DNA of 64,000 bases. It comes from Dryocosmus kuriphilus (lineage: Eukaryota > Arthropoda > Insecta > Hymenoptera > Cynipidae). The translations under genes were made by a program, and so were the position numbers. Shown here one piece after another: positions 56,487 through 64,000 of the stretch. The notes beneath the pieces are model-generated. The model did no database searches, was not told the DNA's origin, and saw only the letters and a program-made list of their open reading frames with translations. The stretch's first letter is position 1, and the number at the start of each line of letters is the position of its first letter. The DNA lies in the NCBI GenBank assembly GCA_038277395.1, contig CM076190.1, forward strand, positions 238,631,177-238,695,176, read 5' to 3'.

Positions 56487-58099
56487 TTAGACGTGTGCTC
56501 CACCCCCCCCCCCCCCCCGCCACCCCGTCTCACTCTCTCTCTCTCTAACGAATTCGGATTCCCCCTCCATATCGTGCCTCATTTCCGTTTCGCCATCCAG
56601 TTTAGGGACTTGACGTAATCGTCCTCTTTCAACTTGTGAACCCGACGTGGAAAGACCTCTCGTTTCGGACATCTCCAAGAAGCTACTCTCGTCCCACTGC
56701 GGATCATTTTCTCGTTTGGAAGCCAAGGTAGGACTGAAGTTTTATTTTTTAATGGTTCAGCCGAGTAATCATTGATAGTATTTGCTGATTTTTAGAGTAG
56801 ATTTTGGGTTTCTTGTCTGGGTCATTAATTCCCATAAGCGTCCCCTTTAGTGATTTACCGTTTCCCTCGTGGTATTGTGATTGACAATATGTCCCCTTAA
56901 TCTTTTCCCCGCTATGGGGTGCCTACTTAAAACTGAATATTTTGCATTAAGTTATTATTATTTTATTAACTCAAATTCCTCTACATGCACATCAAGTAGT
57001 TCCTATAATTTTGTGATTCTAGTAGTATAGCTATGAGAGTTCTGACAGTTCTTCTTTTTTTATTATTTGTAGTAGATTTCCATCGAAATTTAAATTTTTC
57101 CCTCCTGTCCCGGTATAGGTTCTATTTTACATTTTGTCCGGGTATTATATATTTTACTCTATATTGTTAGCTCAAATGCATTCCAGTTATAGGGAAATAC
57201 TAGTGCGACTGAAATACTTAGTAAAAAGTAATATTAATAGCAAATAGTAAATAATATATCAAATGAACTTCAGGATGTAGATTATTCTTGCGAAAATAAC
57301 GAAACATGGTGTAAGAAAAGAAACCTTATTTTTTGACCTCATGCAGACCAAAAATTTATTAGAAGCTTGTACTACATATTAACGCTTAGGAATCGAATCG
57401 ATTTCCTCATCACATTGCCTTTGCATTACGAAAAGCTAAAACCAAATAACTGGTTAAAATATGTCACAGTTTAGAAAGTTAAAAGAGAAAAATAAAGAAA
57501 CTCCTATAAGACGTCATCGTAACATTGTTTAGAGTGCTCATAGACTCAAAATTAAGATAAATCTCTAAAATTTCAAATATTATTTAAAACTGTTATTGAA
57601 TTTTTATAAGTATTTTTATATCCTTATAATTTCACCTTCAAAACTTGACTTCCTCTGACTATTTATTTAGTTTCAACTTTTTGTAATGTAAAGGTAATAT
57701 GATGAGGCAATCGGTCCGATTCCGAAACTTTATTTGAACGTGCTTATAATAAATGTTTGGTATGGATGTGATCCAAAAATTAGTTCTTTTTCTCACATTA
57801 TATTTAATAAATAATAGTAAATCATAAAATGGTAATAGTAATTCATTCCAGTTACAGAGAATTTTCAATGCTGGGTGATATTATTTTTGTATTTATTTTT
57901 ATGTTGTTTTGCATATCTTATATAACCTCTCTGACAAGATTGTTGAGCAGTTCTTTTTTTGAAGGGAGGAGGAAATGCATTACTGCATGTCACGTGGGGG
58001 TTCCATATTCGACATCTGCACGTCCGGTACACAAGGGATCGCACAAGTGAGATCCCCAGTGAGGAGGGAGGGAGTTGTCAGATTAGGCTTACTCCATAA
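56487..58099. other. A+T-rich region without recognised gene
   Basis: Contains a C16 tract (56503-56518), a (CT)n run (56525-56545) and long A+T-rich sequence. Open frames near 56487-56726 overlap the simple repeats. Nothing else can be supported. Confidence 0.5.
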
Positions 58100-58690
58100 C
58101 ACTTCCTCCTTCTTCTTCTTGGCATTGATCCCCCCGGAACCTCTTTCGCATTAATTCAGGGTGCGCCGTTTTCCTCGCTGTCTCCAGCAGTGTGGCACCT
58201 GTAACACCGGGTTTCTGCGCTATGCGCCTTCGCCCGGCAGTTAACCCACCCGACCTTCAGCCGAGCAGCCTTCTCCAGTTTGGCGGCAGTGGCAGCATCT
58301 AGCTCAACAAAGGCTAGGATGCAGCCTCTGCTGCTCCTCTTAGTGAGGAGCCAATCTGCTTTCCCAGGGCCGTCTTCACGGCTTGGTCCACTCCAGCAGC
58401 CTCCGTAGTCTCGACTAGGTTGTAGATTACTAGCTGAGCCCTTGGGGCAAGGTGTCTGAAAATCCCGCCTTTTCCAAGGGCCTTCGAGGTAGCCTCACCA
58501 AAGTGCTGCCTCTCCTCTGTCTTCGCCGTCACTTCGATGAGAACTTCCCCCGTTCTTGTGTACCCGATCGACTTGACAGTGGCGCCAAGGTCCTTAGATT
58601 TGACCTTCTGTATTTCCTTCAGAACATCCTCATAATTCTTTCCCGGGGCTGGCCGGATGGATACGGCCTCTCGGGGGGTCCCCCTCTTAT
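58100..58690 (-). mobile_element. R1-like LINE ORF1 (gag) fragment
   Basis: Minus-strand frame from about 58680: YEDVLKEIQKVKSKDLGATV, then GYTRTGEVLIEVTAKTEERQ, RHLAPRAQLVIYNLVETTEA, LRGAAEAASLALVELDAATA, KVGWVNCRAKAHSAETRCYRC. This order (ExxVIxDLDExT-like middle followed by 'KVGWxNCR' and CCHC knuckles) is typical of ORF1 of R1-clade non-LTR elements. The knuckle region is cut short (RCYRCHTAGD) and the endonuclease/RT frame is absent. GC content is clearly higher than the flanks. Confidence 0.75.
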
Positions 58691-59007
58691 AAGATTGTTG
58701 AACAGTGCCAATAATTCAAATATCAGCATTAATATTATACAATGATATAATGATGCTTTTACAGCTTTTTTACTTTTTATACGAAGGTAAGATTATGATA
58801 TGTTTTACTAGGATCTTCGATCGCAGATCTTTTCTTAATAAAATTTTAGTTATTGATTATGAGAAACATCTCCTTGAAATTTCTTTTTTTTTTTTTAATA
58901 TGTAACTCCTACATATATGTTTATTTGGTTTGACTCCAAAACTTGACAGAAACTTCTCGTTCAGATATATAAAAAATAAAATCTCACCGTAAAAGAAAAA
59001 AATATAT
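58691..59007. other. A+T-rich spacer
   Basis: No gene seen. A T12 tract lies near 58886. Confidence 0.5.
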
Positions 59008-60332
59008 ACGAGGGCCTACCCAAAAGAAACCGAACTACTTTTGTACAAAGTTATTATTTTGATTTTTCTACAAAAAACATTTAATCTCCTTCAAAGTACT
59101 CTCCATTGGAGACAATACACTTATCTAATCTTTTATTCCATTGTTCGAAACATTTTTTAAATTCCTCTTTTGTGATGCTTGACAGCGCCTCCGTCGTTTT
59201 TTTCCTTCACTTCAGCTACGTCCGCAAAACGCTTTCCTCTCATGTCCCTTTTTCTTCGGGGGAATTAAAAAAAGTCACAGGGGGCTAAAGCGGGTGAATA
59301 GGGTGGGTGAGGAACAGTGGCCATGCTATTTTTGGTCAAAAATCGGCGCACAGAAAGAGCTGTGTGAGCAGGGGCGTTGTCGTGGTGGAAAAACCAGTCC
59401 CCCGACTGCCACAAATCAGGCCTTTTCCGTCGTAAACTGTTGCGCAATCTTTTCAAGACTTCCAGGTAAAATGCCTGATTAACTGTCTGACCCGGTGGAA
59501 CAAATTCTGAATGGACGACTCCTCTCACATCGAAAAAACAAATGAGCATCGTCTTAATGTTTGACCTCACCTGACGAGCTTTTTTAGGTCGAGGCGAATT
59601 TTGAGTCTTCCATTGACTTGACTGTTGCTTAGTTTCAGGATCGTATCCATAACACCACGATTCGTCACCTATTATGACCTTGGAAAAAAAGTTTGGATCA
59701 TTTTGGAATTCCTCCTTCAAAGCAGAGCATGCTTGCACGCGGCCTTGTTTTTGCTCTGCAGTCAGCAGTCGAGGAACAAATTTTGCAGCCACCCTTCTCA
59801 TCCCCAAATCTTCACTTAGAATTCTCTGTACTGAACTCCAACTCACGCCAGATTTCTCCACAACTTCTTCGATGGTCCATCGTCGATCTTCCAGATGATT
59901 TCACGAATTTTTTCAACATTTTTGTCAGTTCGGGCCGTCGAGGGACGTCCAGAACGAGGTTGATCGTCAATTGACATTTCCCCACTTTTAAAATGAGAAA
60001 ACCACTCGAACACTTGAGTTTTTCCTATAGCATCATCCTTGTAGGCCGTTTTTAACATTTGAAGAGTTTCTGTGCCCGTTTTCCCGAGCAGGAAGAAAAA
60101 CCTCACGTTGGCACGCTGATCACGAAAATCAACCATCACAAAAAACGACGAGCGCGCAAAGCAACAGTCACAAAAAAAATTACACACACCAAATGCAACC
60201 TTACACAGTGATAGCAGTTGGCATACTTACTGGTGAAAAGTGCCTCTGCACGCACCTACCGGCAAAAACCCGGTACTACAACAACTCCGCTCCCCACAAC
60301 ATCAGTTCGGTTTCTTTTGGGTAGGCCCTCGT
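59008..60332 (-). mobile_element. Mariner family D (recent-looking, inactivated)
   Basis: 1325 bp with perfect 29-bp inverted ends at 59008-59036 and 60304-60332 (beginning ACGAGGGCCTACCCAAAAG). The transposase on the minus strand starts near 60136 (MVDFRDQRANVRFFFLLGKT) and shows the HTH (AIGKTQVFEWFSHF, SGRPSTART), a frameshift near 59885, VSWSSVQRILSEDLGMRRVA, IIGDESWCYGYDPETKQQSS (first Asp), FFHHDNAPAHTA (second Asp), and PPYSPALAPCDFF, where the third catalytic Asp is Ala. A stop follows directly (TTT TTT TAA). The near-perfect ends and long open frame make it the youngest mariner here. Confidence 0.9.
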
Positions 60333-62099
60333 TTATTTCAAACGAAAAAAGACTGAAACATCAATTCTAGCAGACTAAAATATGTTTGAAGAAAGTAATT
60401 TTTGTTTTTAGAATAGCCAACTGTATCGCCAAATCACGGATCTTCATATTTTTCAATTAACTATGTAACTTCGTGAGTTTTAGATACCTCGAAAAACTGA
60501 AACATCATCTGGAATTTGTTGGTTAGTAAGAAATACGGAGAAATAATAAAAGTTCCAATCCAAGCTTTTAGACAACGCAAAAATTCGGAAACATAATCTG
60601 CTATTAATTCTACTTTTTTTACATCGACGAGGTCTTTTTTCATGCTTATAATTTTAACGTAAACTGGGAACTCAATTTTAAACTTCAAACCCCTGTTAAA
60701 ACTATTCCTATTTTAATTAGCGCTAAATATGCAGGCTTCCAATATTTTTATTTCAGCCATTTAATGTCTTTGTTTTCACGATTAAAAAATCTGATTCTTT
60801 AATAATAATACTCAAAGTAAATTATAATGCAAATCCCTACTTTCAAGATTTTGCCAATATCGTTGGTTCATTTCCAACGATACTTATGGCCAAATCAAGG
60901 ATAAATATCGTTATATCAACTGTACACTCTTTCCATGTAACTGGCGATATAACAAAAGAAAAGCAGCTGCAACAACTTAATAGTAATTTTATTTTAGTTA
61001 TCACTGCAGAAAATAATTTTCTAATCGATTAAGAAATATAATATTATCAAGTGAAAACTAATTGTATATTTCGCTAGCTGATCTGTTTGTAAATAATCAA
61101 ATAGTGAAATAAAAGATATAATACATAAGTTCAGTGATTGTGTTTTACGATTTACAATTCGTGCCCCTTTTATGTATATTAAGTGAAAAAATTTGTTCAA
61201 AAATTAATCGTATTTCCCACAAATCTTCCACGAATGCAAATTTTCTAATCCTTCTCCGAAAAAATTGAAATTCGCAGGTAGAGTATTTGTCATTAACAGT
61301 TTCAAAGTCTTCGTAGTTTACTTAGCGATATCTGACCTGATGCAGCTGCTAAGGTAATTAGGCTGAAAAATAGTAACAATAAGATTCTGAGACCATCTAA
61401 ACTCGATATGAGAACTTAATCAAAACCCTGAATAATTGCGAGCGAATTAAATACAATTTTAAAGAAAATATTCAGTTTAAAAGATGTATAAGAGGCAATT
61501 ATAAATTCTAAGATGTCAATTAGTAATTATATAACTTATTGTTGCTGACAAATTACTATTACACTCTATATGTTTTCTATAAATATACCTCTTTGTCCGA
61601 AAATGAAGTTAGATTTCGTCCATGTTGAAAGCTTATTCTATTTGTCTTATCTTTTTTTCTTTCCTTTAAACGAATAATTTTAGGTGGGCTCTCAGGAGAA
61701 TAAATGAAGAATCTAATATTTCTTTTATAATTAGCACTCGTTGAATATTTTTATTGATATTTAAATTCATACACACGAAAACCTTTCTTACCTGATAAAA
61801 TAATGAAAAAATATAGTCCTCTCTCTCTCTCTTATTTCCTTTTAACTAACAATATCCTCTTTAAAGTGAGGTTTTTGAATATGCTAATTCGTTATTTATT
61901 TATCCAGCGACTCTTACATTCGTTTAATAATTTCTACAATAAAAAATAAACTCTTTTCTCTCTTGATTTTTATGATTGATTCTATATTTGCATAATATGC
62001 TGCACACAATGAAAAATATTTCTTAATTCTTATTATTAATGCCCTCTTAACATGAGGTTTTCAGATTCTCCCTTATTCTCTAAAATTTTACAATACATA
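60333..62099. other. A+T-rich region without recognised gene
   Basis: About 1.8 kb, very A+T-rich, with a (CT)n run near 61820. No repeat, RNA gene or coding frame can be supported. A short frame on the minus strand at 60461-60688 (75 codons) is not recognised. Confidence 0.5.
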
Positions 62100-62517
62100 A
62101 ATCTTCTAAATGCTCGACGCTTACAATTTTCTGATCCCTAAGTCTTGGGAGGTGCACCTTGAAGGCCGTCTACTCTTCACTCTCCAGGATAACCTGACTC
62201 GGGTGGAAGGGTAAACCCTTTGCCCTGCCTTTATTTCTCGAGAGCTGGTAGTCTTTGCCACGGTTGGGATGGTAAACCCTCCGTCCTGCCTAGGAAGTAC
62301 CAAAGTGTGGCAGACTCCTCACTGCCACCCGAAGTGGTGTTTCTGGTCCAGTCTCTCGCTTTTTATAATGTTACCCAGACCCCGCGAGTTCCCTCGCTTC
62401 CCTAAGAAGTCAGGGATGCTGCGAGTGCCCCTTGCTCTCAGCGAGATACTGGACCCGACTTCTATTCCATTCGCTTTCCTGCCTACCTTTAGGGGCTCCC
62501 ACTACGTGCCGGTTACA
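62100..62517 (-). mobile_element. Probable 3' LTR of right-edge retrotransposon
   Basis: On the minus strand a polypurine tract (AAAAAAAGAAAGGGGGC, about 62520-62537) is followed two bases later by TGTAACCGGCACGTAGTGGG, the usual arrangement of a 3' LTR start. A TATA-like TATAAAAAG lies about 145 bp into it (near 62366). Two imperfect copies of 'ggtaaaccct...cctgcct' (62210, 62270) occur inside. The far end was not located; 62100 is approximate. Confidence 0.55.
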
Positions 62518-64000
62518 ACTGCCCCCTTTCTTTTTTTGTTCTTTTTGAAAAAGAGTTTTTCTCCTCTTTTTCTGAATAGAATAAAAAAAGAAATCATCTT
62601 GCGTCGATTCAAATCCAGTTTATAATTAGAGAGATTGGAATAAAGTAGCTTAAGATGGTGGATATGTAATAGAATGTGCTAAATGCCTACACTTATACTA
62701 ATTACATTTGTAAGGATTCTTAGGACTTGCATTTAAAGTTTTCGTTTTAAATACAGGTAGTGTTCTTTATTCACATACAATGGACGTTCTGAACTCCCTC
62801 TTCCAAAGATCCAGTCTTCAAACTCCGCGATTTCTTCCTCTCGAGCTCTCTCTCGTTTTTGCTGATGCCCCTGCATTCTTCTTTGTCGAGCCGCCTCCAA
62901 TTTTAGTTTTTTTTTGCCAATGCTGCTCACCCTTCTTGCTGGGCATTCTGAAACTTCTTCATACAGTTTTTCCTGGCGACTCTTTCTCTCATTCTTCTTT
63001 TTTGCTGGTGGGGTGCTTTCTTGTTCGATGGCTCGCAATTAGAGTGGGTCTACGCTCCATACCCTTCCTTGGCTGCTTCCAGATTCCTAAGTCATTGTGT
63101 CTGCCGTATTCTGTGCGATGTTGACACCATTTTCTTTTAGTAGCACATGTCCAATCCTCGTCACCTCAGGAGGGAACTCGTCACTTTCCGCTTTGTTTGC
63201 GAGCTTTCTTTAGGACCTTCTGTGTTTGTAGTTCCTCCACTACGGCAATTCCTCCCTTTCCTGTCCGTGCAGTTTGCGTTTGGACGCTCCGTCCACGGTC
63301 CAATAGTGAGGTTTGCGTGGCACTTTCCATTTTTCCGTAAGCTGTTACCTTGAGCTCGTCCTGAATTTCACTGACCCTTAGATCCTGGCTCTAGACTTCA
63401 TTTCCCTCTTTTCCCCCTCCTCTTTTCATCTTTACCTTGGCTTTCTGAGTGAGCCTTTCCTTTTCCCAATCTCTTATTTCATCTTTCACTTCAAGATTTA
63501 CAAGAGCTTTATGGTAGGCCTTTAGGTCGTTGACATGATACTGTCCTCTTTCCTTCAAGGTTTTCTCATTCTCGAAGATGTAGGTGTGCTTTCATATCTT
63601 CTTTTTGATTTTGTCCGGTCCTTCGTATAAAGGCAAGAATTTCGACATTATGCCCTCACTTGTGTTAGAGGTATTGCTTTTTATTTTTGCTTCCATCACT
63701 TTCTCATTGACTTCTATGGATGAGATTTCTCTGTGAATGAGTATATTTTGTGTATCTTGGCTCCGAAGTGTATTGAGTTCTTGGGTTATCTCGTCATTTT
63801 CTCTTTCATTCATAATCGTAATGGTTGGAGACCCTTCCAGCCCTTAAAAAATTAATTCTTTCGTATCCAGTTTAATTTCACTTTTGAGTTCATCCAGCAC
63901 ATAAATCCCTATTATGCATGACCGTGATAAGGTGGTAATAATCAAAAATGCTATATGCAAAAGTTGTGTGCCTATTTGCACGTCAATCATGATTTGTTTC
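62518..64000 (-). mobile_element. LTR retrotransposon 3' coding part (integrase end), partial
   Basis: From the right window edge on the minus strand: ISSIEVNEKVMEAKIKSN, KFLPLYEGPDKIKKK (a GPY/F-like module of integrase C-terminal domains), then after a stop HTYIFENEKTLKERGQYHVNDLKAY near 63490-63590, typical of Gypsy/retroviral-type integrase ends. Further down, 62733-63038 keeps a 101-codon basic frame (KKNERKSRQEKLYEEV, ARQRRMQGHQQKRERAREEE) of unknown role between integrase and the polypurine tract. Frames are broken by several stops. The element continues beyond the window. Confidence 0.65.

Noticed and set aside
56376..56726. Short frames around the C16 and CT tracts
   Set aside because: They translate simple repeats and differ in frame on either side of the tracts.
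62220..62625. Plus-strand frames of 61 and 118 codons
   Set aside because: They overlap the LTR/polypurine region, which is better explained on the minus strand.
1..64000. CRISPR arrays, bacterial operons, rRNA genes or replication origins
   Set aside because: No evenly spaced repeat-spacer pattern, ribosome-binding-site/operon layout, rRNA sequence or origin signature was seen; the DNA is eukaryotic in character.

Overview
The window looks like nuclear DNA of an insect, probably a hymenopteran with a large, repeat-rich genome. That assignment is an inference from four signs: about 65% A+T, spliced gene structure, several mariner families, and non-LTR, LTR, Harbinger, CMC and SINE-type elements packed together. 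No bacterial, viral or organellar gene arrangement is seen, and no intact multi-exon gene can be read through. Most of the sequence is old mobile DNA.

Layout. Positions 1-4250 hold degenerate A+T-rich repeats, a GC-rich palindromic cluster and a 0.9-kb tandem duplication. Positions 4258-47054 hold the main structure: three direct tandem copies of one long unit (U1 about 4258-22430, U2 about 22431-37490, U3 about 37491-47054). In order along the + strand each unit carries a mariner copy, a short Penelope-like reverse-transcriptase tail, a minus-strand exon encoding a possible ADP-ribosyltransferase-like domain, satellite DNA, a second mariner (U1 and U2 only), a CR1/Jockey-like LINE, a conserved non-repetitive stretch, a TATA promoter followed by a 58-bp signal-peptide exon on the + strand, a decayed mariner inside the following intron, a tRNA-type SINE, and a second LINE (U1 and U2). 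U3 is cut off inside the intronic mariner, next to a degenerate Gypsy element.

Positions 47780-49760 are that Gypsy element (minus strand). Positions 50010-52425 repeat the block found at 410-1830 and contain a large foldback element. Positions 53732-56483 are a CMC (Chapaev3-type) DNA transposon with 3-bp target duplications and a broken transposase. Positions 58100-58690 are an R1-like LINE gag fragment, 59008-60332 a mariner with perfect 29-bp ends but a lost catalytic residue, and 62100-64000 the 3' part of an LTR retrotransposon on the minus strand.

The two host-like parts of the triplicated unit are the ADP-ribosyltransferase-like exon (intact in U2 and U3, frameshifted in U1) and the secreted-protein first exon (intact in all three, with the TATA box exactly 81 bp before the ATG each time). 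They lie on opposite strands and cannot belong to one transcript as arranged. A tandem family of secreted effector or venom-type genes is the most interesting reading, but the downstream exons of the secreted gene and the upstream exon of the transferase-like gene are not established. Comparing the three units gives clean empty sites that date several insertions to after the duplication.
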